From: Trichobilharzia regenti
Taxonomy: Eukaryota > Platyhelminthes > Trematoda > Strigeidida > Schistosomatidae
DNA: 64,000 nucleotides
Direction of reading: 5' to 3'
NCBI GenBank assembly: GCA_944472135.2
Contig: OX235268.1
Span: 10,360,589 to 10,424,588 of the forward strand
Shown here: one piece after another, positions 40,841-54,438 of the stretch
Numbering within the stretch: position 1 is the stretch's first letter
Layout: each line of letters begins with the position of its first letter
The notes under the pieces: model-generated
What the model was told of the DNA's origin: nothing
Seen by the model: the letters and a program-made list of their open reading frames with translations, nothing else
Database searches by the model: none
Position numbers and translations under genes: made by a program

Positions 40841-42027
40841 AACATCGTCATCCCAAGTATACTGTATTACGTATGAAAATTACGCGATTTTATTTTCAAT
40901 CCTTATTATCTTCATCTGACGGAAGCCCGTTCATTTTGCATTTTCATGAGGTTGAGCTGAATTTGAAGTGTCTTATAAATCAAATACAATTCGTGTGACT
41001 TATTAAACAAAATGTGCACTCACTCTTAATACAACCACAAAGTATTAGGTATAATGAAATAAAAGTGAGCACCCAGCGGAGAGTAAACAACTTTGAAACT
41101 GAAGGCGTATAGGATTTAACAGTGAGGATAATTAAATCCGACTGCACCGGATCTGGTTACTAAAGTACTTTGTTCAAGTAAAACGTTCATCTCTATTTAA
41201 GGTAGTGGTAGCCGGATACATCGGTTGCACACAACGGTGAAACACGAGGACTACTGTTGAATTTCTAACGTAAAATTATATCAAACAAGATTATGAATGG
41301 ATATCAATGGTTGCTTTTAACGAGGTATGGCTGTGTGCATTGTCAGATAACTATCAATTTTCCAATGTAAAATTAACTATGTTGTTCACTCTAAAAAGAG
41401 GAAGGAACAGATTATTGAAGGAATAAGAAGTCTACATTGATTACCTAGGAGATGTTTGTATAAAATTTTACGTTTTCTCTTGTGCTACGAACATCGCTAA
41501 GTTAAATTGAGCGATGATATCTGGTGTATTCAAATGATTTTTGAGTTGCACATAAAGCGTGGTTAAGACAGTGTCAATCGTTGCAATGAAAACAAGATAG
41601 TTTATAACCATAAGTAGAATGCTAACAAACACCATTATCAGTTGTTTACGTGACTAAGGAATAAACACTAATAGTAAAGACAAAATTATAAATAATAAAA
41701 CCACAAACATCCATGACAAGAATAAAAATAAATAATCCATCAACTGATGTGTATGATCGGTAATGATTAATTGACAATTGGGCGTTGTATATTTATCGTG
41801 TTCAATATTAACATTCACATTTATCTTCATATACATATATTTCAAAGACTCTAGTGGTTTTGCTATTCGTACTGAAGAGAAAAACATCGATCAGAATATC
41901 ATTTGAAGATATCAGATGAATTTAATTTCCATGCGTAGAGTAGGTTAAACATTGAGATTGTCTGATGTGGGATAAGAATCGCTCATCAGCGTATGTTCAC
42001 CGTTATTTGAATAATTCAATGCGTTCA

Positions 42028-42310
42028 GAGGTATTTCTTACGACATGGAATTAAGAGTATGAATCCATCCTCACGAGAAATAATATTTGGATATCTTAAA
42101 GTATATGACTTATGAAGTTATTCGAAAATGTCTAAGATAAGCAGCAGATTTGTAAGTCGTTTGAATGTCTTCCAACTTGTGGTAATCAAACAACAGTTAT
42201 GCTATAGTTAACTATGCTTGAATTCTGTTGCCACCTTGAACTTCTAGTCGCCAATGGTAATTTCTTCACCTTTATGTAGATAAATACGAGTAACAAATAT
42301 TTTGGTAGTA
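42028..42310. repeat. Dispersed repeat R2, copy 2
   Basis: Second, diverged copy of the block at 38335-38620, same orientation. Confidence 0.55.
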
Positions 42311-42319
42311 AACAGTCAA

Positions 42320-45300
42320 TGCCGTATGCTGAAGAAATGAAAGCAGTATTTCGTAACTACTGACGGAATTCGTAATCAGTTCAACGTGTTTAGGAAATTT
42401 ATAAGACTTGATATCACTTTAGTTAATTGTACGTGTACCACTCCAACTTAATTGATATCTTCAAATTTTTTCCTGATTTTGGTTCTCTTGGAAATGGTAA
42501 GGAAGGCAAAAGGTGACCTTTGGTGCATTATTGCAGAGAGATGTGAACATTAAAGCTGGAAACAAATGAGCCCACTGCACCCATTTCCCAAATAATTTCA
42601 CTGATCATCCATTACAATTGATAGCTACATCGCCGAAAACCTCTTCAAGAATGGTTGTACATTTATTCATTTGCGCGTATGAACAATATACAAATACAGG
42701 TGAAAATCTTAACTTTCTCAGAATCCATTGTCATTCTTTAGTCTAGTGTATTTGAACTCTTATCACTCACTGAAAATTGCGAGGTATAATGTATTAGTAA
42801 CGCAAAATTAGTAACCCACTATTGCATACACTTGATATATTTTTATGTAGATGCAAATTCAAATAACGCTCTACCTATACAGAAAGGACATGAATATAAT
42901 ATCTGTATGTGTGCAGATTTATTGATTTGGACAGTTACATCACTTTTTTAATTCAATTTACAAATCGTATGTTCTGCGTCAATTGTGGAAAAAATTGTCA
43001 CCGCCATGACAGTTATTTGTGTTTGTTATAGATTATCTGAAATTGTGTTTCCTGACACACATGTTAGAACGTTTTGTACGATAAACTACACGAAATCACT
43101 GTCTGCTTGATAGCATTCCACAATAATTTGTACCACGACTCATGTCAGTATTGAGAACCGGTGGTGAATATTTGGCTTAGTCTCACAACTAGACAGTTTT
43201 CCCATGGACAATATTCACTACGTTATCGAGTGAAGACTCTACTTTAGTTCCTCTGAAAAAAATGATTAATGTCTCTCCGTAAACAGGTTCCTTTTCTACA
43301 TGCAATTTTTCAATATTTTTCTAGCTTTTTGATAAGAACTTGGTGTCATATTTCTCAAAATTTCATTACATGGACAACGACATGTGCGGTGTTTAATGCT
43401 CACTTAACAAAGTCTAGTACATTTATCGCCAAACGTATGCAATCATGGAAGTCTGGTCCCACTTTATAATGTACTAGAGAACTCAGCTTTCAATAGCCTA
43501 TTTACAGAGCAATTGTACAAGTCGCCTAAACGCTAATGTTGATCAACTGTTGGCATAACAGGAATAATATTTTCTGCACTCTTATGTGAATATATAGATT
43601 GAACTTCATCGAAAATGAGGCCAACTGATATATATATATATATACATATTTATTGCCCTCAGTCTGTCGGCTTTACAATCGTCTGAATGATATTTCTTTT
43701 AATGAAGTAGGAATTAAATGTTAGGATGGATGAGTTAGTGGCTGTTTGAGACATTTAAATGACGTGAAAATATTGTAGAGACAATCCGGCAGGAATGGTA
43801 ATTTTCTTTTCACCAGTAAACGTTATTTTCATTTTTACGAACAGTCAACTCTTACAGAAGTGTTGCTGTCTTGCCATATTATTCATAAACAGAGCAAATA
43901 TATATATGATTTTATTCATACGTTTACAAACATTCTATTTCCAATCTCATATGAGGGTGAGGAAGAAATTCAAATATAATATTGTACATTTCTGCCTCGA
44001 GTTTATCTATATTTAGCCTAGCTTTCGTAATATGTCGTCCAATAAACATCGAAATCAGATGAGACAAGAAGACTGGAAACCTGATCATGACCCTACCGAA
44101 TAAGGATTCTGGAATTTTCCTACTAAATACAGTGGTTTTAAAATATTACGAGAATCCGTACAACGAAAATAATTTTGAAAATCGTCCCTATTGCATTTAT
44201 CAACTATAAATGCGAATGTGGATATTTCGTCTACCAAATTTCTTCGCCTGTCAGGTCACTCAGTGATATGAATCTTGTGCTTTTAGGGTTCACATATAAC
44301 TGATAAAGATTATTTAATTAAAGGCAAACTACTTATTCTAAGTTAAAATTGAAAAACCCTCCAAAAGCGGTTCTCAAATCTGTTTATATCTTACATATCC
44401 TACATGATACACATCGTTACAAGAAAAATAATGTATGCCTGTATCTGTCATAACTAGAAAGAATTTAATATTACATTCTAGACTATCATTCATAAATCTA
44501 TCCAATAAGTAAATGGAATTGTGACTATTTATCACTCATCTATTTGAGATCTGAGGAAACATATCGAAAATTGAAAAATGAATCTTCAAACTTCGAGTGC
44601 TTAGTCGAGTGACCATAGAACAATTTGGCAGATGTAGTCTCTTCTGTATTGATGCGTGTATCCAATAATTCGGACTGGACGAACTGAACTACATTTTGGT
44701 CCGTCGGCTTTAATGCTTTTGAATATTCACAACACAGTATTTGTAATCGTATTAACCATGATGATAAAATTTCCAGGCGTCAGAAGTAGAACTAAAGTGA
44801 ATATATAGGTGATGGCTAAATATTACGAATAAACGACGAATCCGAAACATTCAGACCCTTCCAATCTGCCACAATAATTCACCTTGAGTTCATTATCTAT
44901 TAGGGCTAGTTGTGAATTGGGGTCATACAATTCGGTAGACTTTGAACACACAGTCACTCCTGTATTTTCATTCAGTCTGCGTAAACCTCACTTATTCACT
45001 CTCTGTTGTCATATCAAATAATACATCGAGGATACCCTACTTGGTTGACTTAATTTCAATTAACGCCTTCTCCTTAATCCTGTTCCCTTCACAAGTCAAG
45101 AATCCTTCACGGCCTTTCAAGTTGCAGTCGGTATGAATTATGTAATGAATTTAAAATTAATTGAAACAACCTGACTGTTCTTCAGCTCTCTGAAAGCTTT
45201 GGGAGAGCCATGAAATATAATAACTTTCTTGCATCTTACTTACTTTATCTTCATTCTACTCTTGTCCAGACAAAGCTGCTGTCATTTTATCATACCTGAA

Positions 45301-47640
45301 GAACTCAGGAGCAATACCAGATAAAAAATAGAAAAGGATGAACAGTTATAATGGATCAAATAATCTGAGCATTGGAATAAATTGCAAAGAGAAAATAAGT
45401 CGAATGAATTGTGCATACTTTAGAGATTTATGAACGAAGTGCTTATTAACATATCGAAGAGTAAAGTTCCAGTTCATAAAAAGGTCAGCATTATGTAACA
45501 CTGAACTGAAGTGAACAAAGAATGTTGTTTTCGATAACGCCTGCCTCTAATTCTACGGTTTTTATTCATCGCACTTTGAAGTAAGATTTTGCCAACACCA
45601 TTAGTATCTACTAGTAACACTGAAATATTGCTTAAAACGTTATTACGATGTTGAGAAGCAGATTGAATTGGACGTTGTAAGCGTGATCTCTCGAAACGTG
45701 TAGCTGAGAAATATTCTGTTCTGTTGAACTTAGGCTGATGGATTCCTCAATTTGTGAAAATCAGGTGTTTGTAGGGGATCAAAGAAGTTCGTCATATCAA
45801 TCCAAACCTCTAGCGACATATTTGCTAGTCTGTTTAGATTGAAACACATGGTGGGCTATTGGATTTTAAAGTGACAACGGCTCAGCAGATTATATTCTCT
45901 ATTTTGTGGTTGAAACAGTCACACGAAGAGCCTGGTCACTAGGTTAGGTGTGTTGGGTAGAAGATGCTGCATGTAATTCAGCCAGTGTACAGAACTAGCA
46001 CGACGGATGACCACACATCAACTGTGAGCATTATTTCTTGTTAAAATCGGCTAGAAGCCAGCTTAAAGCTATTTGAGCAGCCTTGCTAACTGGTTTTTAT
46101 GGATTTGGTGATCCTCACACGATATATTTTTAATTTGTCAACACGGTTAAAGTGAGTCACTCATGAGATTTGCTTTTGCTCCGCCTCTGTACAGTGCAAA
46201 CCCCAGCCAAACACGGACAAAACAGACATATTTCGTGATAAATATAGTAGTGGATCGGAACTATCAACGCAAGTTAGTATGAGTAACAATGAATAAGCGG
46301 TTGTGAACGCTCGTAAACAATGTTAAACTGGATACCACCGGTCTGATCATAAACTTTACATTTGTGAATGATACCATCAAAAAAGATAGCGGAAATCAGG
46401 AATACGTTTATGTTTATTAGTAAGTGAATAATGTAGTAAAAGAAAGAAAATTTAAGGTATACTCACACAACTCTACTAATAAACACAGGGGTGGTGGAAA
46501 AGATACATACAAAAATAACGATAACATTCAAAAAGTTTAACGTGATTCAATAATTACGGATTTGAAGATTTTACGGCATTCCAGGCTAGGAATCGTGGAG
46601 GAACAAGGCATTTTAGATATAAAGTTCTGGGTGTTTTCAATGCAGTGAGTTTTCCCGAAATACATTTTTTACCCTGCAGCTGGATGTACTCATCGAAATT
46701 TTTTCTGGTACATTTCTCAAGCAAATTTCCTCTCATATTTTCTGCTGGACTTCTTGCATGAAGGGCAAACACAGATTTTATTTCCTTTTTAGATCCTTCC
46801 TACTGTAATCTTTAATTCAGAAATCAAATGAGCTTCATTGTTAACCTTACATTGTTCTTATGTAAACATGAAAAAAATTGTTTCATTTGAGACGTATCAA
46901 GCAATCGTTTTTCTTATTTGAATTTTGAATAAGTTCCAAAATTGGTTATTTGGCTTTTGGATGCTGCTCCAAGTAATTCAGCATGCTTCTCACATGTAAT
47001 ATTAAACAGATTTGATATGTAACGTGTTTCTTAAACTGTTGTGTGTGTAGCTATCAAATGTATTGGATAATCGTGAAGATGCAGAAAACTGATCTCTATC
47101 TCCTACCGTATGGCAAACAAAACTTCGTCGAGACACTCGCTATTACGAAATGCTACAAAGGCAGGGTAAAGGCGACTACGCTCCGATATATTAGTGGTTC
47201 TATTAAACAATAATACCGTTCAACTCTGTGCTACCTAGACAGTGCCGTGAGGCAGCTGCTATACAAGCGAAATATATATATATTTCCAAATACACAACAA
47301 GCACGTACAATCAAACGGGATATTAGCAACGAGATGAGATCCGGCTCTCTGTCCATTGGAATCAGGCAGCGAGAGCACTCAGGTGAGAAAGATCAAACAA
47401 ACAAACCATTGTCAGTGTACAGGTAAACAGGACGACGTATTACAGTCATAGACCAAGTAATGAAAACGGCAAATAATAAAGATACAAAATCAACATATGG
47501 TATGTAAATTTCAAACAAATGATACAATAATTCCCATTGTAACACTAGAAACACAGTGTTCACCAAAGAGACTCCTTTCAACGAATTTATTATCAAGCTG
47601 TACATTTCTGTGTATATATGGTTTTTTAAGAAATTATATC
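42320..47640. other. Intergenic, no gene recognised
   Basis: Contains short TA microsatellites (near 43630 and 47275) and a less AT-rich stretch at 47080-47400 that may be a fragment of an element. No splice-like micro-exon pattern with a good acceptor was seen. A 72-codon minus-strand ORF at 46554-46772 has no recognised motif. Confidence 0.4.
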
Positions 47641-47651
47641 CGGTGAGGTTA

Positions 47652-48145
47652 GGTGGAATAATAATAGTATGAAATGCAGTTAAAATATTTACGATCATGA
47701 TGATAGCTGAATATCAAGTGTGAAATATAAACTAGTTCACAGGACTTATGGTTATTAGAAAGGCGTGTATAATTATTAGATTAGCAGGCAAATATAATAC
47801 CTCACATAACATGGTGTGAAATTTGAAACGATATGATTGAAAATGTCAAAAATAATTTTGAATTAAGAATGGCAACTGGGAAAAAATGAAACAATTCAGA
47901 GTGAGAATAGTGGTAAAAATAAACCAGTTATTTTAGGAAAGGTACATAGATAAATAAAAAACAAACAAATGAATTCCTGCTGCTCTACGCCAAACAAGAA
48001 ATTAGGGATTCTAAAATTTTGCATTGAATAAATCAGCAGAGAGCAAAGATTCAGCTTATGACGAAAAAAGGGCGCCAGGTGAGCATGCTTTAGACACATA
48101 CTATTGAAACGACAGAAATCACAGGTTGAGGGAAATAGGTAATAC
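47652..48145. repeat. Dispersed repeat R1, copy 2
   Basis: Same orientation as 3264-3795 and alignable along about 490 bp, with many substitutions. Confidence 0.75.
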
Positions 48146-48329
48146 AATTCAACTAGAAAACAGTGAGAACAGCTATACAATCAAGATCACAATATCAAGA
48201 GACACTAGACACTCAGATAAACGCGGAGGAGGAAACATTTCAAAGGCCAATGAAAACTGCGTGAATATGAATGAAATAATCCTAAGCCATTAAGAAGTAA
48301 CACATAGGCCAAAGTTTGAAGCTCACTTT

Positions 48330-48830
48330 TTTTTTCTCAGCATTGTGCCTATGAATATGAAGGATGTCGCTTCGTTCTACTTCACCATTAGTCTTCAAAG
48401 AAGTGGATGTGCACAAGTTGCATTTGTTTCAGATCCTTTCAACATTGGTTGCACGTCACCTATCTTCAACAACAACAACAACAACCAAGTATTCATGTCT
48501 TTCATAAACAAATAATGTGAGATGTGAAAATGTAAACAGAACAACGTCAACAAACATATCACGCACATTTATGACGACGTCTGTTGCAGATGATAACCAA
48601 CAATTTATCATTTTCAAAAATGGAATAATTTTGAAGCTGAAGTCGTAAACTAAATTTTATTTTCTCATCATTGTTCCTATGGATATGAAGGAAGTCACCT
48701 TTATCTACTTCATTGTCGTTCTTCAATGAAATGAACACATGCAAACTGTATTCCTTAAAAACACTTTTAACAGTGATTGCACGTCGCCTACCTTTAAAAT
48801 GATAAGCAAGTAACCATGTCTTCAAAACTC
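48330..48830. repeat. About 325-bp tandem repeat, left array
   Basis: One full and one partial unit. Each unit has a TATGrATATGAAGGA block, then an ACATTGGTTGCACGTCrCC-type block, a TGAGATGTGAAAATGTA-type block, and AATTTATCaTTTTCAAAAA. The first unit holds a CAA microsatellite. The array resumes at 50630. Confidence 0.65.
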
Positions 48831-49596
48831 AAATATTTTGCTTTTAATTTCATTTCTAACTTAAGAAGTCCTTTAGTTTTTAGGGTTTTAATTTTTCTCT
48901 TCAGCTTTTTGTGCTTTGTTCCTGCAGTAAATTTTCGTGATTTTTTATTCCATTATTTTCTAATTAAATGTTTTGTATTCTCCCTTGTCTTTTACGTTGA
49001 ATTTATACGTCTTACGGTGAAGAGTAGGAGAAAGTCTTCCCCATTCTTGCGCATTTGATGATGTATGTACTTCTTTGGCACGTGGAATTATTGTATTACG
49101 TCTCATATGATGTCATCTATTTCATGACATATACCTCAAGTTCGAAACCTATGATACTGTTTAAAAAATCATATGAATTTGTCCTCCTGAGTCTTCATTA
49201 TCTGTCTTTCGTATTGTCAATAAGCTCTCAGCTTTTCCTCGCATCATCTACTCCATATCACATTCAGACCCACAGGTTTGTGTTTCATGTTCGGGTATCA
49301 CTCGGTCATTAATCTTCAGGACGTTGTTATCTTCAGTGCACATCAGATCCATTCATTATTTTCATATATAGGTTTGATAACATGTTATTGGTTAGTTTGT
49401 TGTCAGAAATGGTTGTTTCTAATGATTTTCGACTGGCCATTTCGTCCACACCTCGGAGTGAAAGCACCTGATAATGGAATGATTTTACGGTCAGTTTTCT
49501 TGGAGGCTTTCTCAAAGTCATTGAACTGGAGTTAGATATTTGATAAGTACCGATCTGTTCCATGAAGACCCATAGATATTTATTTGATCAGCACAC

Positions 49597-50370
49597 CAAT
49601 TATTATTATTGTTTCCTCTAGTTCTAAGAGGAACATAAGAGTTCAGCTGCACGTCTTCACTGCGTTCTGCTACCTGCCTTAACTCCTTCATGTCATCCTC
49701 GCACTGATGACCAACTCATCGCACTGACTTCACGTTGAAGTTAAAAATCCGCATCTAAGTTTTCATGCTGAGTGCTGTTGACCTCCATACAGACTTAAGA
49801 GTAATGAAAACTTGCCTTGCTTTCCCGATTCCCGCCTTCATATCGTCATCAGTTCCGTCCACCTGTAGTTGAGATGATGCTTCGCGGGTAGGTGAAGGAA
49901 TTTTACTCATTCAGATTTCTCGCATTCATGCTGATTGTTGTCTGTCGTTGGTACTGTTGCTATCAGCTAGAAATCTTCATCACCTCTGTCTTATCTGTGT
50001 TCACCTGAAGTTCTATCTTCTGTAGGTGCTTCATTTGCCAACTTTCTGCTTTTCGCTCGCATATCTTTCAGTTCTTGGGAAATCATATATATATATATAT
50101 ACATCCAGTTACTCCAGGTTGTTTTTGTGTGGGTCCATTTCATGCCTGTTTCTCGCTCCCCGTCACTGTCTGTCACATTATACAGTCTTCCACCCCCAAT
50201 CAGGAAAAGCACCCAGCTTTTATTACTCCTGACGTCACTTCGAAGGATTCCGTGAGTTTCCCACTGTGGATTACTTGGCATGCAGCATTGTCATTAAACT
50301 GTTGTATGAGATATATAATTGTTTCCGGCACCCCATAATGGTGATGTAGTTGAGAAATCATCTCTCGATC
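49597..50370 (-). pseudogene. RTE fragment, degraded, antisense
   Basis: Starts with ATT repeats and a close match to the 3' end of the intact element (on the minus strand: AACTCTTATGTTCCTCTTAG). It then jumps over an internal deletion of several hundred bases near 49705 to the YLGSIV region and ends near the RT palm region around 50370. A TA microsatellite lies inside. Many stops and frameshifts. Confidence 0.75.
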
Positions 50371-50384
50371 GCATTGGTATTAAT

Positions 50385-50640
50385 GAAGTGTTCAAAAGGT
50401 GGAAATGGCATTTTGTTGAGAATTTTTTCTCTCATGTGAGTTATCTGTGGAAGGCAATTTATGCTGAATCGCAATGATAGAGAGTTGACCAACGAACTGT
50501 TTCGTTTACTCGAGCTGGTCATCATCACAATTGTGTTTATTTTGCTACCAAAGTTCTGAAGTGTTGCTGTTTCAAGTACACTAGGCCGCTTTTTAGCATA
50601 CATATATGTATATATATTTGTACACTGACATTTTTTTATT
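50385..50640. repeat. Dispersed repeat R3, copy 1
   Basis: Matches 52075-52330, with a shared core AAGTTCTGAAGTGTTGCTGT followed by TTCAAGTACACTAGGCCGCT and ending in a TA-rich tract before TGACATTTT. Confidence 0.75.
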
Positions 50641-51345
50641 GTGCCTATGAATATGAGGGATGTTGCCTTGATATGGTCCATTGCGCGTTTTCATTTAAGT
50701 GAACGTGAACAAATTGCATTCATTTCGTATCCTTTCAACATTGGTTGCACGTTGCCTATCTTCAACAATTAGAAAAACCAAGTATCCATGTTTTCAATAA
50801 ACAAATAATGTGAGATGTTAAAATGTAAACAAAACACAGTCAACAAACATTATCACTCGCATTTACAAAGTCGATTTTTGGAGAGAATGATCAACAATTT
50901 ATCGTTTTCAAAAAATAGAAGAGCTTTGATGGTGAAGTCGGAAACTCATTTTTGTTTTGTCAGCGCTGTGTTTATGAATGGGAAGGATGTCACATTGATA
51001 TAATACATTGTCGGTCTTCAATGAAGTGGGCGTGTGCAAATTGTATTCATTGCAGATTCTTTCAACATTAGTTTCACGTCACCTCCTTTCAAAACAATAA
51101 AAAAAACATCCACGTCTCCAATACACAAGTAGTATGAGATGTGAAAATGTATACAGAACACAGTAAACAAATATATGACGCTTATTTCATTGAGATGTTT
51201 TGCAGATGATGCACAACTATTAATTATTTTCAAAATTGAAGAGCATTGAAGCTGAAGTCGTAAACGCATTTGTATTTTTTCAGTATTGTATTTATGAATA
51301 TGAAGGATGTCGCTTCGATCTATTTCACTGTCAGTCAATCAATTG
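50630..51345. repeat. About 325-bp tandem repeat, right array
   Basis: About two units plus a partial third, starting near 50640, 50967 and 51287. Same unit as the left array at 48330-48830. Confidence 0.65.
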
Positions 51346-52074
51346 TTTCACTGTATTATCTGTTTGTATCAGAGGTGCTCTCAGCTCTGTTGAAAATTAT
51401 CTCGTAGAAATATTGTCATAGAAAAACTAGATTTCTATTGTCGTTGGATTCAGAAAAGTGACAAAAGCTTAGCGCTGAAGGAAATAATAGTAAACATTCA
51501 TAGCTCATTTCTACTTGTGAAGAATGATAAACTAACAGAATAATCATCCTGGACATTTTATTGTGGAGATTCATACAAGGCTGAAGTCATGATGGATTTT
51601 CAGTGGTTTAGAGTATAAAAGTATAAAAATTGAAAATTTTTTATTTTACAATAAGTCTCCAATACGAAAGTAATTTAGATAAGAGACATAAAAACATTTC
51701 TGCTCCATAAGATAATCCAGTCATCCCCACAATTGTAATAACATGCAGTCAGAATGAATTAGGGAGACAAAATACGACATTGAACTCTGAAGGACTGGTC
51801 TTCATTGACCGTGTGTTTACTGAGTTTTCGTTGTAATATTATCAAAAATTTCAGTGATTATTCGTTATTGTATTACAACTACGAATCTGATAGTGTGTTG
51901 GTGTATCAGCACGTTGTATTGTTCCACAATTCACCAATGTTTTTAAGTACTATTCATTTACAAAATCTTCAACACAAAAACGTATCGATAGTGTTAAATG
52001 CTACGCTTCAGTGATAAACACTATAGCCATTTATTGTTGCACCAATCCATAGAAATTCAACCGTTACGGATTTG

Positions 52075-52330
52075 TGTAAATGAAGTATTTAAAAAGTGAA
52101 AATATCATTTTGTTGAGAATTTCATCTCTGACCTAAGTTTTATATAGGTAAAAAGTTTTATCCTCAGTCGTAATGATAGACAGTTGGTCAATGGAACGTT
52201 TCGCTCATTCTAGCTCAACATCATCAAAATTGTTTTACTTTGATACCAAAGTTCTGAAGTGTTGCTGTTTCAAGTACACTAGGCCGCTTTTTATTAGAAT
52301 ATATATATTCGTATAATGACATTTTGTCAT
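52075..52330. repeat. Dispersed repeat R3, copy 2
   Basis: Second copy of 50385-50640 in the same orientation; the conserved core of about 50 bases is nearly identical and the flanks are more diverged. Confidence 0.75.
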
Positions 52331-52839
52331 ATCATGACTGAGAATGTGAAGTTCTTAGAACATGCAGAAATCGACGTCACATCCCACTGTATTAAACAAT
52401 TTAAATGTACTTGTGGACACACACATTGGAAAGACGCTAAAATTAAAGGCTTCAGAGCGTATTCCTTAATGTCTTTGCCTCTGAAGGAAGCAAATTGAGT
52501 CTATAGAACCCGTTAATTGTGAGAACAAGTGACCTCCCTCCTCTATTATGAAACATATTGTAAAGACAGGACATAAAACTGATGTTTGGGTTGCGTCCTG
52601 AAATTCGTGGAAGCCTTAGAAATTAGGAAGTTTAAATCAACTTTACATCTTCCAAAAGTATTCATTATCACATTAAAATTTGTTTTGTTACCAGGGTAGA
52701 TAAAGTTTCATCTCCATTCCTCGGTTGAGTTATCTGCATTGTTAATTTGACCTTCAATATACAATTTTAACTTGACCGAAGTTTATTTTCTCACCCCCCC
52801 CAACTGCATAATTGTCACACATCAATATGTATATCACTG

Positions 52840-53040
52840 ACACATCCATGTGTGATTAGACTGTTCGATATGTGCTGTGAGAATCCTTTAAGCGATTCAG
52901 ACAAATTACGTTTTCTTACTGCTCTGTGTAAACTGAGTTTTTGTTCTGAAACTTTCCACAACTGTGCTTTGGTTATACCTGTTTTTATCCAAGAAGAATT
53001 CATAGAACTACTGACTAGCTTATATAGACCTTTAATTCAC
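52840..53040 (+). pseudogene. Coding-like fragment shared with 23186-23422 (minus)
   Basis: Contains VIRLFDMCCENPLSDSDK, then CALVIPVFIQEEF and a stop at 53041. A diverged copy of the minus-strand fragment at 23.2-23.4 kb. Function unknown. Confidence 0.35.
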
Positions 53041-53643
53041 TAGAAAGTTTTCTCTGCTTCGGCTGTCTAAAAGCTGCAAACTGTAGGCCATCAAATGAAG
53101 AGAACAACGCATCAAAGTTTAACTTTTAATTTGGTTCCGCAAGACGTGGTTACGAATTGAATTTTAACTTGGTGAAATTATTCAACTAAATTAAGATAGT
53201 AAAAACTTGGAATTCTTCTTAACTACTTTTGCAAGTTTAATATCGTTCACTAACATATATTTTGTGATGCAGGTGAACTATACGATGAAATGTTTCTGTT
53301 GTACTTGTTTTACTAAATGTATACTATAGATACTGCTTCGAAAAACGAACAGTATTTACCAATAGCGCTTACAAGTTCAATTAGTTCATTTCAGAAAACA
53401 ATTTGGAACATCTTAGGTTATACTACCCATCATACTATTCACTACATTTGATTAAATAATTTTAATAGGTATGAAAAAGGATGGATGTCCGTGGAGTACG
53501 TTACGATATGATTGTAGACTTTTCTGTTAGATGCGTGAATTTAAATCGATTCATATTGAAATATAGATAACGTCCGAGTACAATCTAAAATACTGTCTAC
53601 TTGCTTCACTCATAATCGTGCTGTATACTCTGGATTTTTGCAG

Positions 53644-53752
53644 GAACCTCTTATCCTCATCCGAAAGCTATTCTACAAGCGGTACACAGCTTCTGCCAGT
53701 AGACACAGCTCCAGCAGTGAGCACTCCTGTAGATTATACTAATAATTTGTAG
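53644..53752 (+). CDS. Orphan terminal-exon-like block upstream of MEG copy B
   Basis: Acceptor CTGTATACTCTGGATTTTTGCAG. Read with one base completing a codon, the frame gives SSSESYSTSGTQLLPVDTAP, then AVSTPVDYTNNL and TAG at 53750. This Ser/Thr/Pro-rich end resembles the phase-0 reading of the copy-A terminal exon (TPTTPVSSGNSTNAN). No AATAAA follows within about 300 bases. It may be the last exon of a preceding MEG in the array, or a relic; its own first exon was not found between 34.5 and 53.6 kb. Confidence 0.4.
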
Positions 53753-53824
53753 TTGTGGACTTTAACTGTATATCCAAGTAACCGTTTACTTAATAGAACT
53801 TATTACTGTATTTTTTGTAATAGA

Positions 53825-54371
53825 CTGTTACACTATCCTCTCATTAAATTGAATATCCATTGACATACTTGTTATGTTATTGAGCTCGCTGGGCAGTCCC
53901 CTACATACCCTATACTTGTAACAGCTGGACGCACAACTCACCACGCCTTTTAACCCAAAATACCTAGATTAAACCCTTCATGAGGTCTTAGTTGCACACC
54001 CGGAAGAAGTAGATATCTAGCTCTCTATAGTGCTTTTAAGTAATGAAATCTACTATATTTTCACTAGAATGACTACAAATTAGAAATATCCTAATAAATT
54101 CAAGGTTGCCTTTTTGTTGTTTGAAGGTTGTTTTCAAGTTGCTTCACGTGTAAAAGCTTAATATTTTTATCTATCCATCAGCGATAATTATTTTGTGCAT
54201 TTCATTTTATCAAAAACATGACTGTATTTATTTACAGAGAATCGTTGAAGCTGTCACGAGAGGTAGTCAATTCAAAGGGAAAAACATCCTCGAAACCAAT
54301 CACTTTGTTTGTAAACAATAATAATAAAGAGTATATAAGGAAATCTGTTCTTGGTTAAAACTTCAGTCACA
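53825..54371 (+). promoter_or_regulatory. Upstream region and promoter of MEG copy B
   Basis: Paralogous to 3815-4354. CCAAT motif near 54295, TATA box GTATATAAGG at 54331-54340, and a short leader ending CTTCAGTCACA as in copy A. Confidence 0.7.
54331..54340 (+). promoter_or_regulatory. TATA box of MEG copy B
   Basis: GTATATAAGG, identical to copy A and at the same distance from the ATG. Confidence 0.75.
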
Positions 54372-54438
54372 ATGAATTTCTACAAAGAAGCACTATTACT
54401 TATCTGCATTGCATGCTTGATTCATGAGTACGATTGTG
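54372..54438 (+). CDS. MEG copy B exon 1 (signal peptide)
   Basis: Same 22-residue sequence as copy A (MNFYKEALLL, hydrophobic core, HEYDC). Differs only by silent changes in the last Tyr and Cys codons and by the final base (G for A), which changes the first split codon. Donor GTAAGT. Confidence 0.85.

Noticed and set aside
41654..41887. 77-codon minus-strand ORF with a hydrophobic C-terminus
   Set aside because: Hydrophobicity follows from AT-rich codons; no start context, domain or duplicate.
42126..42140. 15-nt block before GTAAGTC
   Set aside because: Poor acceptor, and it lies inside dispersed repeat R2.
45672..45686. 15-nt block before GTAAGC
   Set aside because: Phase-1 reading has a TGA and the acceptor lacks a pyrimidine tract.
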